37,082 nt of DNA from Spirochaetaceae bacterium (GCA_003552985.1 PUPD01000009.1:1-37082), one strand, 5' to 3'; numbered from the stretch's first letter, positions 8,485-17,858 are shown. Program-made: numbers and translations. The notes: generated by a model from the letters alone, not told the origin.

Positions 8485-9061
8485 GGCCGGAACTCGAGGC
8501 GATTCGCACGATCAAAGCATAACCGCACAACAGAACAAGCGCGAGACCCCGAACTTGCGGGACTTTGCTCCGCTCGCCGTTTACGCGCAGCGTTTGGCGT
8601 CCGAACCATGGCGAAGATCGTTTCCTGGAGCATCGCTCGTAGGCATGAGCCGCGGCGCGAACAGGTGCGGCTCGCGAACTTAGTCGAGGACCTTGAGCGT
8701 AGAGGACCTAAAGCTGACGGCGAACGGAGTACGGCGCATATGCTTGGAACAGCTTCGATTGGGATTCAATGTTCGGGAAACGTTTTGCGATTGATTGAGC
8801 CTGTCTATGGTCGGTGGCTGCCGTAACGGGCAGCGCAAGGCCGGAGGCGGAAATCCTGTCGCGGCGCAGCCGCAACAGATTGGGAGCCGGAGGCCGACCC
8901 CGCGGCGCGGTCACGATCAGCATCGTGGACGCGGGGCGGGGATGCGCCCAATCTTTCCATCGCTTGAACAGAGTGAGCGCGCGCGCATCGGGCGCTGGTA
9001 TGCCGAAACCTATGACCCGCGTAGGTGTAGTACTTGCACAGTAAAGTGGAGCGTGCGGGGT
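8485..9061. other. Gene-poor stretch after the toxin-antitoxin remnants
   Basis: Short frames here lack ribosome sites and recognisable domains. A dozen codons near 8490-8524 read like the tail of another small protein (ELEAIRTIKA). Nothing else is supported. The stretch looks like eroded accessory DNA between the TA remnants and the lycopene cyclase stop. Confidence 0.5.
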
Positions 9062-10231
9062 TCAAGGCCTCATAACAGGCCATCCCGCTTTGAGAAATGT
9101 CGGGATCGGGACGGTAGACATGAGTTTTATGTTTTCCCACACACCGTCTACCTCGTCGAGGAAGCGAAACATACGGGTTACCGGATTGCGATCGAACAGG
9201 CGGACGAAGACGTGTTCTGCCAGATCACCGCGATCAAGCAGTACCTGCAGTAGTATGGAGTCGAAGCGATGATACCTTGGTGGTGTCACGGGCAGATCAA
9301 ATGGCCCACCGGTGCGTCGAAGCGAGTCGGTAATTGCCTCGGCGTCCCACTGCATGCGCATGAACGCGTAACCGGTTGACGCTTTGACCCGGCCTCCGAG
9401 CGTTCCGATGCGAAGGATGTGAGCACCGCCACGCCGTTCGAACGGCTGGTCCGTCATGGGAATTATGCACGCCTCTTCAGCAGCCACCTCGTATTCGGTG
9501 ATACCGAGAACCCCTTGAATGTAGTCGGCAATTCGCCGATCATACTCCTCCGGAGGCAGGGTTTCAGGACTGAACAGTGTGTACTCCACTAGGGCTTCGC
9601 GCGGGCTCCAAGGCAGCAGATAGAAGAAACGCATAACACCGTGCTGGGGGGTGCGGAAATCGAACATGCGCGCGACATCCGTGTTGAACACGTCTGTATT
9701 GGTGCGGATTTCCACTCCCTTGAAATGCTGCTTCAGATTCCGGTATCGAGATTCGTTAACCACCAGATTCTGATATTTCCAACGACTGTCGAACACCCAT
9801 TTTCCCGCGTATACAACATCGTCGACCAGCACCTCCGCTCCGGAGTCGGTGTCTTTGACAGAGTCTACGCGCGCAGTCAGAAACTCAACATTAGGACAGC
9901 GTGACAGGCGCTCCTTCACGAAGCGATAGAAGTCTTCGGAACGCAGCATCTGATAGCGATACGGTTCTATCGGCAGCATCAGATCCTTGCCGTCTCCGAT
10001 AATCCGCAGTTTATCCCAGCTTGCGTGCGCCACCGAATCGTACGGAGTGGGTCCTTTTACCCAGTAACACCATGTCCGGTCGTTATCACGCTTTTCTTCC
10101 TCGTCGATAATGAGCATGGAGGACTGGTCGAAACCTGCCGCGACTAAGTGATAGGCAAGACTCAGAGCGGCACCTCCGCCTCCGGCAAAGAGAAAGTCAT
10201 ACCGTCGGGGACCATCCCTTCCAATCGACAT
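9062..10231 (-). CDS. crtY: Lycopene cyclase family flavoprotein (CrtY-type)
   Basis: Lycopene beta-cyclase converts lycopene ends into beta-ionone rings at the inner membrane. This 389-aa protein has an N-terminal dinucleotide-binding fold (DFLFAGGGGAALSLAYHL, residues about 11-28), then LIIDEEEKRDNDRTWCYW, a hallmark of the CrtY family in Bacteroidetes and relatives. Later come VFDSRW, FFYLLPWSP, ALVEYTLFS and RIGTLGGRVKASTGYAF (about residue 280-296), all standard for the family. Length is normal. The start has only a weak ribosome site. No other carotenoid gene (crtB, crtI) lies nearby, so it stands alone and must depend on genes elsewhere. Confidence 0.9.
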   Translation of the reverse strand: MSIGRDGPRRYDFLFAGGGGAALSLAYHLVAAGFDQSSMLIIDEEEKRDNDRTWCYWVKGPTPYDSVAHASWDKLRIIGDGKDLMLPIEPYRYQMLRSEDFYRFVKERLSRCPNVEFLTARVDSVKDTDSGAEVLVDDVVYAGKWVFDSRWKYQNLVVNESRYRNLKQHFKGVEIRTNTDVFNTDVARMFDFRTPQHGVMRFFYLLPWSPREALVEYTLFSPETLPPEEYDRRIADYIQGVLGITEYEVAAEEACIIPMTDQPFERRGGAHILRIGTLGGRVKASTGYAFMRMQWDAEAITDSLRRTGGPFDLPVTPPRYHRFDSILLQVLLDRGDLAEHVFVRLFDRNPVTRMFRFLDEVDGVWENIKLMSTVPIPTFLKAGWPVMRP

Positions 10232-10419
10232 GTAGCTAAGGTACCGCCCCGAAGCCCGCGTGGCAACGGATTAGCGTGTAGGAATGACGAGTTATCTTCG
10301 ATCGCAACCGCGAACGCGCTATCGAGGGCGAGATTTCACGAAAACGGAGCGACGACCGAGGTTATGAACGACAGTTGATAAAACGCTAACCGTTTAAGCT
10401 GGTTGTGCCTTATTGGTAC

Positions 10420-11079
10420 TCAAGGATATATCTCGCCTGAAAACCAAGTAGAAGCCTCCACCCACTCACCACGAGTCGCGCCCCCACCTTGATTAACTTT
10501 GAAGTGCCTGTCATAAACTGTTTCAGTCCAGCGAAAAGGACCCCGACCTCTCCTTATTGTTCGCTTTCTCCATCTGTAACCATAAGCCACAGCATAGTGT
10601 CGAAGCCAACCTATACCAATAATTGCCGGTGTCTTCCGATCTCTAATGGAATTCCTGACTTTTTGTCTGAACTCAGTTCGACTTCTACCGGTGTTACTAT
10701 AGTATACTTCTACTTTTGCGCTCGTCCTTCTGGACAAATACCTCTGTGCTCGATCCATTCTTCTGGGAAGAGTAGCTCCTTGTCCTCGTGGCACGCAAAA
10801 GGTCCCCACATAATCTCGTATTTCCCGGATCATGTTGCGGACACCTTCATCCATATTCCGAGGAGCTATCGCATTAGCACCGGTTCCACCATTTTCCCGA
10901 TAAATGTCCCCTCTGCCTCTCCAGTATGGATTTCCCTGTTCAGCCTGTATGTCTGCCCAGCCGAAGAGTATACCCCACGCAACTGGACCACAACCAACGG
11001 CACAACCGTTGTAATGAAACTGATGATACCTTGGCTGATCGTTATAAGTTCCTGCAGCCCAATAAACGGTCCAACTCAT
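10420..11079 (-). CDS. Papain-like (C39/C10-like) cysteine peptidase
   Basis: A 219-aa protein with the layout of a papain-fold peptidase. The nucleophile region is NGCAVGCGPVAW (Cys30 the likely nucleophile, Cys26 less likely). The catalytic His is in RHYAVAYGY (His161). A third polar residue sits in KVNQGGG (Asn196), followed by the aromatic ASTWFSGEIYP end typical of this group. No signal peptide is seen. GAGGAGG precedes the ATG, and the gene starts 2 nt after the stop of the 373-aa gene, so the two are translationally coupled. The region is visibly AT-richer than the surroundings, suggesting transfer. It is either an intracellular peptidase or an effector without a classical signal. Confidence 0.72.
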   Translation of the reverse strand: MSWTVYWAAGTYNDQPRYHQFHYNGCAVGCGPVAWGILFGWADIQAEQGNPYWRGRGDIYRENGGTGANAIAPRNMDEGVRNMIREIRDYVGTFCVPRGQGATLPRRMDRAQRYLSRRTSAKVEVYYSNTGRSRTEFRQKVRNSIRDRKTPAIIGIGWLRHYAVAYGYRWRKRTIRRGRGPFRWTETVYDRHFKVNQGGGATRGEWVEASTWFSGEIYP

Positions 11080-11081
11080 AA

Positions 11082-12203
11082 CTATTCCTCCTCGCTTAAA
11101 TCGATTCTAGGAAATTCTGTTGGTGTAGTCCGATTCACAACGAACAGCTCAACCTTTTCCTGACAGTCTTTGCCGTAATACAACGTCACAGTAAGATCGC
11201 TCTCCCGATCGAACGGTAACTCTCGCGTAGCGATTTCAATGACCGAAAATCCCCCGGGTCTTTTTGCGACTCTAACTCTGACATAATCAACTGCTTCCCC
11301 GCTCAATTGAAAAGTGAACTCTCGTTCCAACGACACTAGATTGAAAACGTCACCTGCAATAATGCCTTCACCCATTTCCTCCAACATTGATTGCTTCTTC
11401 CATACTTCTGAGGTACTTCTCCTTAAATCATCAAGAAGTGGCTTAAACGAATTTTTGAACTCTTCTTTGACCTGTTTCCAAACGCAAGTTGTGAACGATA
11501 TATCCAGAGGTTTCGGGCCTCTTCTTATTGTTCTTCCTGCGCGTATTCTATGCGTGTCGTCTAGTTGACGGGTTTGTAAATCCCTGATCTCTGTAATGGA
11601 GGAACTAATTCCTCTATCGGATTCAATAAGATCTTCAGGTAAACCCTTCAGTACAGATGGCATTTCACCTAAATGGTTTACCTCATCAAGATTAGCATCT
11701 TCTCCTAAATATGCCATTGAATTTATTTTATAAATTGTTTCAAGAGTCTTTTTTTCGCGCGCAGCATCTTGCTCAAGGATCAAACTTGGCGGCAGCTTCT
11801 CAAAGCTCCAATGAGATATCGGAAAATCATGATCATTAGTTGCAACCATAATGAAACCTTGAATATTGTTGTTAACCAAAAAGGCGAGTTCATCATTCAA
11901 AAAATCTCTTGATGCATTCGGTGTGGAATAAATGGGGTTATGCCCGGTCTCAGAGAAGAGATTGAATTTTTTCACATTCTGGACCAGATCATATCTGTTA
12001 TCAACATTCTCTCTGGTCGCCTTTAGTACCTGGAATTCATAATACGCAACTCCTTCTATATCCGGTCTGTATATCTCGCAGACATCGTCACCCAAATATA
12101 AATCTGCTGTGTTAATGCCTATTTCACTGCCACGAATGGACTCTAAGTGTTCGGCTGCAATCCGTCGAAATCTTAGAGGTACATCTCTTTGCTTACGCTT
12201 CAT
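11082..12203 (-). CDS. Unrecognised 373-aa protein coupled to the cysteine peptidase
   Basis: I do not recognise the family. The start at 12203 has AAGGAG about 7 nt before it. Residues about 45-70 read YRPDIEGVAYYEFQV, and about 114-135 read GFIMVATNDHDFPISHWSFE. The latter resembles the GFVIVSGDD-type element of pro-domains in streptopain-like (C10) cysteine proteases. A charged, probably helical middle (about 140-280) is followed by a beta-rich C-terminus. It ends 2 nt before the cysteine peptidase start. A pro-domain or inhibitor supplied in trans is my inference from that motif and the coupling. AT-rich codons match the downstream peptidase and differ from the metalloprotease gene. Confidence 0.7.
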   Translation of the reverse strand: MKRKQRDVPLRFRRIAAEHLESIRGSEIGINTADLYLGDDVCEIYRPDIEGVAYYEFQVLKATRENVDNRYDLVQNVKKFNLFSETGHNPIYSTPNASRDFLNDELAFLVNNNIQGFIMVATNDHDFPISHWSFEKLPPSLILEQDAAREKKTLETIYKINSMAYLGEDANLDEVNHLGEMPSVLKGLPEDLIESDRGISSSITEIRDLQTRQLDDTHRIRAGRTIRRGPKPLDISFTTCVWKQVKEEFKNSFKPLLDDLRRSTSEVWKKQSMLEEMGEGIIAGDVFNLVSLEREFTFQLSGEAVDYVRVRVAKRPGGFSVIEIATRELPFDRESDLTVTLYYGKDCQEKVELFVVNRTTPTEFPRIDLSEEE

Positions 12204-12393
12204 TTTTGACTCCTTCTCTCAAATTCCATCAAACCGGAATTGCCTGATCACAATTTATCTGCGGCCTGAGCAGGGCTGGTGGGGGCGGCTGCAGTCGCTG
12301 CGGGTGCGTCGGCTGCAACCCTTTGCTAGACGATCGTGTTGGAGAGGGAGCAGACTTAATGTGCCCCCTCATCTAACCTTTACGAACTCAACC
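12204..12393. other. Intergenic stretch with a small inverted repeat and a GC-rich block
   Basis: Just upstream of the 373-aa gene, AATTCC and GGAATT (about 12222-12241) form a 6-bp inverted repeat. At about 12265-12310 lies a GC-rich block unlike its AT-rich surroundings. No promoter stands out. Confidence 0.35.
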
Positions 12394-14628
12394 TCAGAGG
12401 TTCTCGGCGTCCGCCTCGATCTGATCAAGAACGGATTGGTTAACACCTCGCTTCTTCAGGTTCTGGACAAGTGTACGCAGCTCTTTCTTGGCATCAGCCT
12501 TTTCGCCCATAGCCAGCATCAGATTGGCCCTCGTGCGGCATAACTCATGGTAGCCGATGTTTGTAAATGTAGTCTCGTCGCGCTTCTGCTGTTCAGCCGC
12601 ACGAGCAGTAAGAGCTAGAGCATCCGTCGGTGAAGAGGAGCGCGTTTTTGCCAGCTTTCCCTTCTCAATGTGAAAGAACGGTCGTTCAAGATTATGGGCT
12701 AACACCAAGCAAATTTGCGCTCCGGCGGCTGTTTGCTGGTAGCGATCAGCTACGGCCTCGAGAGTATCCATTCCCTTCTTGAGGAAGGCTGAACTTGATC
12801 CGCCAAGATAGAGGGACATACCAGTCTCATAGCTGAAGAAGTCCTGGGCAATACGCTCCTCATCTCGCGAGAAGGGCCGGCCGACGCGTACGCGATGGAT
12901 GTTTGAGGGAATCAAGACATCACCGACGCCCTGATACACCGCTCGTACCAAGTACTCACCGGGTTCGTCGAAGTTAAAACCAGAGCCACCATAGCTAAGG
13001 AAGACATGTTCACTGTAACGATCTGGCCCCTGAGTGGCCTCGCTTCTGGGCTGCAGGGTCTGAATGTCAGGAGTACCGAGTTTGCAAAAAACGGGAGCAT
13101 GTTCCGCGATCCGACCGTCAGGGCGTTGGATGTAGACAATAACTCCGCCATACTCGGGATTGAGTCGAGTATCCAGGTCAAGGGGTAGATCACTGAGACA
13201 GTTTCTCAGTCTAAACTCAACTACAACCGGCTCCATGAACTCAAAGAATTCTTTGGACCGTAGCAGAAACTCGATAGGTGCGTCGCCCACTAGTTGAGCA
13301 AATGCTCCTGAAGAATCCTCCAGATGTCCGCCTGAAGCCCAAGGATCACCGCCCATAATGACCGATGCGCGGTCTCCGTGGCGAAGATGAATCAATTCCT
13401 CGTTATCGAAACGGAATCTGAAATTGCTCCAAAAGCTTCCAGCTCCGTTGCGATTGTCGTATCGCCATGGATAGTTCATCCAAGACAGGCTGTCGGGTCG
13501 GTTCTTATTCCAGGAATGCAACAAGTTGAACGCATGGCCGGCTTCGTGTACCCAAGTATACAGGTAGTCACGCATTGCTCCGGCTTGATTCTGGTTTGCT
13601 GGTACTCCCTCTACAAGGTTGTTAAACCACACGTGGTTACGAAAAACGGCAAATCCTTGGCGATCTGGTGGTTCGCCTGCACCTCCATATGCTGCAGCGG
13701 CGTCGAACATGATTCCGGCTACACCTGCGCTTTCGAATCTTCCCGCCAGCAATCCCCACATCTGCCACTTTGGCCATGTACCAGGATATTGACTGAAATG
13801 CGTTTCCATAGCGTCATGCAACTCAGCGACCGACCAACTACTGAATTCAGGCGCACTATCATCAATGATGGTGCGGTCGGGACGAATTGATGCAGATATG
13901 CCTGCTTCCCGAAATGACTCCTCGATCGTCAGAACTCGTTGGGGGAGATCAGCCGGCCGAGTATTATGCCAATGCGTGTCGTAACTCGGAAGAACTGGCT
14001 CTGAATTGACTGACTGACAGACATCAACCTCAAGGGTCATGTCACGGACGCAGTCGGATTTTCTGGCGCAGCTGTAGCTTGAAGTGTCACCACCGGCTTC
14101 TGTAAAAGTGACCTCCGCAGGCCCAGCAGGCGTGGAGGCTCCCCAACGGATTCGTACCCTAATGTTGGTTGTTGGATGGACACCCTTCCAGAACCGGACC
14201 GTACCGGTTATATCCACGTGACACCGTGACCAGTTTGCCTGCGGCCTATCCACAATCCACGATTCCCGGTATACCCTCCACATGATGGGCGGTCTACCCG
14301 GTAAAGCAAATCGATACACTTGGTAGAAATCACCGCTGATGCGATCTATGACAGGCGAATTTACATAGCGCGGGTCAATATCCATCCGTAAGTCCAGGGC
14401 ATAGCGCCCGGCGGTCGGTACCGTCATTTCGCCTTCGTAGCGACCACTGACTGGTCCTAAGCGCAGACAGCGCCACCAGTCCGGGGGCCGCGGGATAGGT
14501 TCTGGGTCGGGTAGAGGCCAGGGGAAGGGTTCGGGTCTTGGAAAGGGACCTGGAAATGGCTCCGGTATCGGCCGGGGGAACGGACCAGGGATAGGTTCTG
14601 GATTAGGTGTGAGTTCTGTGTCACTCAT
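12394..14628 (-). CDS. Metzincin-like zinc metalloprotease with proline-rich N-terminus
   Basis: A 744-aa protein. Residues about 8-50 are a low-complexity proline repeat (EPIPGPFPRP and variants). A beta-rich domain follows (about 55-205, four or more Cys). The zinc site is HEAGHAFNLLH at 361-371 (His361, Glu362, His365, third ligand His371), with a Met-turn in SWMNYPWRY at about 382-390. This is a metzincin layout with Asn where most members have Gly. Further beta domains and a helical, TPR-like C-terminus (about 620-744) complete it. No signal peptide is visible. AAGGAG precedes the ATG. It lies between the 99-aa gene and the 373-aa gene in the same direction, so a two-protease cassette is likely. 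Confidence 0.8.
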   Translation of the reverse strand: MSDTELTPNPEPIPGPFPRPIPEPFPGPFPRPEPFPWPLPDPEPIPRPPDWWRCLRLGPVSGRYEGEMTVPTAGRYALDLRMDIDPRYVNSPVIDRISGDFYQVYRFALPGRPPIMWRVYRESWIVDRPQANWSRCHVDITGTVRFWKGVHPTTNIRVRIRWGASTPAGPAEVTFTEAGGDTSSYSCARKSDCVRDMTLEVDVCQSVNSEPVLPSYDTHWHNTRPADLPQRVLTIEESFREAGISASIRPDRTIIDDSAPEFSSWSVAELHDAMETHFSQYPGTWPKWQMWGLLAGRFESAGVAGIMFDAAAAYGGAGEPPDRQGFAVFRNHVWFNNLVEGVPANQNQAGAMRDYLYTWVHEAGHAFNLLHSWNKNRPDSLSWMNYPWRYDNRNGAGSFWSNFRFRFDNEELIHLRHGDRASVIMGGDPWASGGHLEDSSGAFAQLVGDAPIEFLLRSKEFFEFMEPVVVEFRLRNCLSDLPLDLDTRLNPEYGGVIVYIQRPDGRIAEHAPVFCKLGTPDIQTLQPRSEATQGPDRYSEHVFLSYGGSGFNFDEPGEYLVRAVYQGVGDVLIPSNIHRVRVGRPFSRDEERIAQDFFSYETGMSLYLGGSSSAFLKKGMDTLEAVADRYQQTAAGAQICLVLAHNLERPFFHIEKGKLAKTRSSSPTDALALTARAAEQQKRDETTFTNIGYHELCRTRANLMLAMGEKADAKKELRTLVQNLKKRGVNQSVLDQIEADAENL

Positions 14629-14643
14629 TTTAGAAGCTCCTTA

Positions 14644-14688
14644 CTAATTGAGTTTGGGTCTTACTGTCGTGTTGATTGCAGGGCTCAT
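14644..14688 (-). CDS. Possible 14-aa peptide in front of the metalloprotease
   Basis: ATG at 14688 opens a 14-codon frame (MSPAINTTVRPKLN) ending in TAG 15 nt before the metalloprotease ATG. AAGG sits about 10 nt upstream of it, and AAAGGGAGGTG slightly further. It could be a translation-coupling leader peptide or, given two nearby proteases, a processed peptide. It may equally be chance. Confidence 0.2.
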   Translation of the reverse strand: MSPAINTTVRPKLN

Positions 14689-14780
14689 AGATACGCTGCC
14701 TTGATACGCATCACCTCCCTTTAAAGAGTTTCGCCGACGCATCGATTGAGCCGATGCACCGATTGAGTTATTGAATGGGC

Positions 14781-15080
14781 TCACATGTAACCGAACGGCT
14801 CATCAGAAACGACATACTCGATCCTGCCGTTAACTACTGAAATGCCGAGGTGAGTATCAGCAGAGATTTCAAAGGGAATGGTGATCGCAATATCGCGTGT
14901 CTGTATCATAATCTCAATAACAACTTGACCGGCTTCTACCGTGGTCTTGAGCGCCTCGGCTTTTCCTAACAGCAGCTTCGTGCTTACGTCCTCTTTGCGA
15001 AAGACTTCTTCGCCGTTAATTCGTAGACTTACGGTGTCATTCGCAAAACCTTCTTGAAAGTCGATAGATAGAGTCACCAT
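14781..15080 (-). CDS. Small beta-rich protein at the head of the protease cassette
   Basis: A 99-aa protein starting at ATG 15080, chosen because GGAGGAG lies 4-5 nt before it. A longer in-frame start would add a doubtful hydrophobic stretch with no ribosome site. The sequence alternates hydrophobic residues (MVTLSIDF, VSLRINGEEVFRKEDVST, TIPFEISADTHLGISVVNG) as in a beta-sandwich, and ends SDEPFGYM. No signal peptide or catalytic motif is seen. It is the first gene of the minus-strand cassette, 152 bp upstream of the metalloprotease, and may be a substrate, inhibitor or accessory protein. Function unknown. Confidence 0.6.
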   Translation of the reverse strand: MVTLSIDFQEGFANDTVSLRINGEEVFRKEDVSTKLLLGKAEALKTTVEAGQVVIEIMIQTRDIAITIPFEISADTHLGISVVNGRIEYVVSDEPFGYM

Positions 15081-16440
15081 ATCTCCTCCTTCAGTCTTAA
15101 TAGGCGAGGGTGCTTTAGTGACGCTTTCCCTAAAGCCTACCAACAGAACGACACACAGCGCCACCAAACCCAATGAGGTGGTCGGTCCTTTCAGTGATAA
15201 TGGCGTCAGGCCCGGTGATTCTGCCTGCCCTTTTTGCGACGGTCGAGGCAACGTGTGCCGACGACAAACGCGCTAATAGGAATCGGGAGACAATCTATTG
15301 GCTCGTCGGCGCTTACGATACCCTGTACCCTGTACAGCGGCTGCGCAGAGCAGCATGGCGACACGCGCACCTTCGGCCATGAGCGTACCCGTGTGAACGT
15401 CGGGCGCTCCCGTGAGCCTGCGGCGTCACTCCCATGTCATCGCCCACCGACAAGGGCTCACCGTTCAGTGATAAGTGCGCAATCGTCGTCTCGAGTGTTC
15501 CAAAGCTCCAACCAGGCATGGAGCTGCCGATCGGCGTCAGCTCAATACGAAAAAAACTGGTATACCCGAATCTGTGTCCGTGACGACTGAGCGAAGCTTC
15601 AACTCAGGATGTACCAAGATAGGTATGAACTGCAGGCGCAGCGGTTGCTCGTTCACCACGCCGGTCTTGGAGAGCGTGCCGGTATCCCCGGGGATCAGCC
15701 GTGACGTCCCTCATAGTTCACAGATGACGGCTTCACTCCGATGAGATTGATTACACCCGCACTCCGGATCTCGGGGCCTTCGCCTGCAGTCCGAGTCGCA
15801 GGGTGGTGCTGTCTTTCTGGTCTGCTTGAGTCGACGTTGCGGGCACTAGATCTGCGATGATAGTTGGGATATATACGGTGTCTGCTTTCCGCTCGATTGT
15901 CACTCTTAGCTTAGGGGCGAAATCACGGGCCGTCCGGTATCAACAGTAATCGGTGTTGCCCGGCCGGTGGAGCGAGGCTGGAGGCCTGAGACGGTGCATG
16001 TCGCGCGCTCCGCCGAGACACCGGCCGAAACTCGGATGCTTGCGAGAGTGCGGTCCTGCCGGCGGCTATTCGTGCTCACACTCTGGGCTACCGTAACACC
16101 GGCCACGCGCCAGAGCCGGCGCCGGCGAACCGCACCGATTGCATCCGCACCTGGTGCGATCCGCTGGTTCGCGCTCGATGGCCTTTTAGATTTTACTACC
16201 GTTTTCGCGCGACTGGGGGAAAATATCTAGGATCCGCTACGTTTTCCGGCGATGCGAGCCTGTACCACTGTACAAAAGTCTATCTGTTTGGGAGGCGCTA
16301 CTGCCACTAACGAGCGCGGCGGAGGCCGTCTGATCTTGATCCGATCTGGAAGGATGCGCTTGGTTTCGGGCAGACGAAAGGATCGAGCTCGTACACCTTC
16401 GCAAGTATACGGGCCACGCACGTTCGCGGAATCTGCAAAG
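15081..16440. other. Long decayed region with protein fragments on the minus strand
   Basis: No intact gene is visible. On the minus strand several frames give protein-like pieces in alternating frames: about 15751-15930 (APKLRVTIERKADTVYIP, then a TAA), about 15560-15700 (GDTGTLSKTGVVNEQPLRLQ) and about 15420-15520 (MPGWSFGTLETTIAHLSLNG, then GDDMGVTPQ). They look like successive parts of one long beta-rich, probably exported protein broken by frameshifts and stops. I could not name the family. Confidence 0.45.
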
Positions 16441-16449
16441 TGATCTGCT

Positions 16450-17803
16450 TTTCTCCGCGTCACGATCTCACAATTCTTTTCCTCGCCGGCTGGGAGCGGT
16501 ATGTGGCCAGAGTCATCCATGCCGGATACGGCAGGGTGAGAAGCGGGTGAGAAGCGTTCCGATTGCAGTAGTCCGAGTAGGTGGTCTGAAAGAGCATATC
16601 TTCCCGAGCTGCAGCAGCATGATATCAGCCGGACGGATCGGCTTCCGGACGGCCAAAGCCCTTCGTTGATCGTCTCGGCAGAGTCCTCGCCGACAACGGA
16701 GTCCCCATAAACCCCGCCGAGCCTACTCGGTAGTAGGCGCGCCGCCCCCTCGTCCCCTGCTCTGCGATCGCAGCACCGTGATTTGAGTGTTTCGCTTTCA
16801 CGATCTGGTATTTGATACCGGCGGCGATCCGTTCCGCCTCGCTCATACCGACGACTGAAACCTGCCGATCGGTAAACGCCGTCCAAGGCACGAGATATCT
16901 TTGGAAGTTTTTCTTAAAAGGCCCGGGGCGCACAATACTCATCACGGCAAAACCCCCTGATGCATGGCGACATAAAGAATGAAGATAGCTGCCGATGCAG
17001 TCCCTTACGGTATAAATGTGAGGCACGTTGGTCCGCAGATTGACGTTGACTGGAAGCCGTTTCGGTGTGTACCGTTAACCGCGTTTTCCAGATCCAGCTT
17101 ATCAATCACCGGTCTCCGGCCGGCAGTCAACAACAATCGCTTGGCCTCAACAGTCTCTCACTCTTCGGTCCCCAATATCACGCTTCCGTCATCTCTTATA
17201 CTCACAGACGTGATAGAGCGGATGTTGTACACGGCAATGTCCTCCTTGTGAAAGGGATCCTCAAGGAGCTCACCGGCAAAAAAATCGGCAAAGGGAAGCA
17301 GATGCGTATCCATCTGTAGGATTGTTGTCCGACAACCGAGCCGTGAAAAAGCTTGTGCCATTTCAGCGCCAGTTGCGCCACCACCGATACCAAGCATGCT
17401 CTTGGGAATAGCATCAAGGTGAAAAAGTCCTCATTGGTCAGTCGATTGTCAATCGCATCAAGGCCGAGTAGCGGCGGTCTAGCGGGGCGCTCGCCGGTAC
17501 AGATGAGGATTCACTTAGCACCGATGTGCCGCTCGTCCACCTCGACGGTGCGAGAATCGCCAAAACAAGCTTCTCCGTTGACATTATAACTTCGCCGAGG
17601 TACTTCTCAGATTCGGCAACACCGGTCTTTAGCTTATCCTGAATCAACGAGCAACGATTTGTCACCTGCGGCTCACGCGCAAAACAGGCCGTGGCTAGTT
17701 GATCTCGTACTGAGCGCGATTGGATCAATCCTATCCGTTTCCCATTGCCGATAGCCGCGCAGATCATACTGTCTATCCCACTTCCCCGGCTTTTGCCGCC
17801 CAT
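16450..17803 (-). pseudogene. Degenerate FAD/NAD(P) disulfide oxidoreductase gene
   Basis: A mercuric-reductase/dihydrolipoamide-dehydrogenase-like flavoprotein read only through several stops and frameshifts. Recognisable in order on the minus strand: an N-terminal AAIGNGKRIGLIQ remnant (about 17750); ILICTGERPARPPLLGLD with an in-frame TGA just before it (about 17515); the NAD-binding GIGGGATGAEMAQAFSRLG (about 17390); VILGTEE then TGA (about 17160); LLLTAGRRPVIDKLDL (about 17110); HIYTVRDCIGSYLHSL (about 17010); LVPWTAFTDRQVSVVGMSEAE (about 16840); and GVYGDSVVGEDSAETINE (about 16710) and ALAVRKPIRPADIMLLQ (about 16640). The redox CxxxxC region is missing. Clearly inactive. Confidence 0.85.
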
Positions 17804-17819
17804 GGTTCACCGTCCACAG

Positions 17820-17846
17820 TTGTCTGCAGCAACTTTGTGTTGTAAT
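17820..17846 (+). promoter_or_regulatory. Candidate promoter for the DOMON gene
   Basis: TTGTCT (17820-17825) and TGTAAT (17841-17846) are 15 bp apart. Transcription would start about 6 nt before the ATG at 17859. That ATG lacks a Shine-Dalgarno sequence, so the mRNA would be almost leaderless. Confidence 0.3.
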
Positions 17847-17858
17847 CTATTGACTATC

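Noticed and set aside
12250-12330. Ala/Pro-rich minus-strand frame upstream of the 373-aa gene
   Set aside because: Only about 24 codons between stops, with no start; it is a GC-rich block, not a gene.
15080-15251. Longer N-terminus with a hydrophobic segment for the 99-aa protein
   Set aside because: The upstream start has no ribosome site, while the ATG at 15080 has a strong one; the hydrophobic stretch is probably chance.
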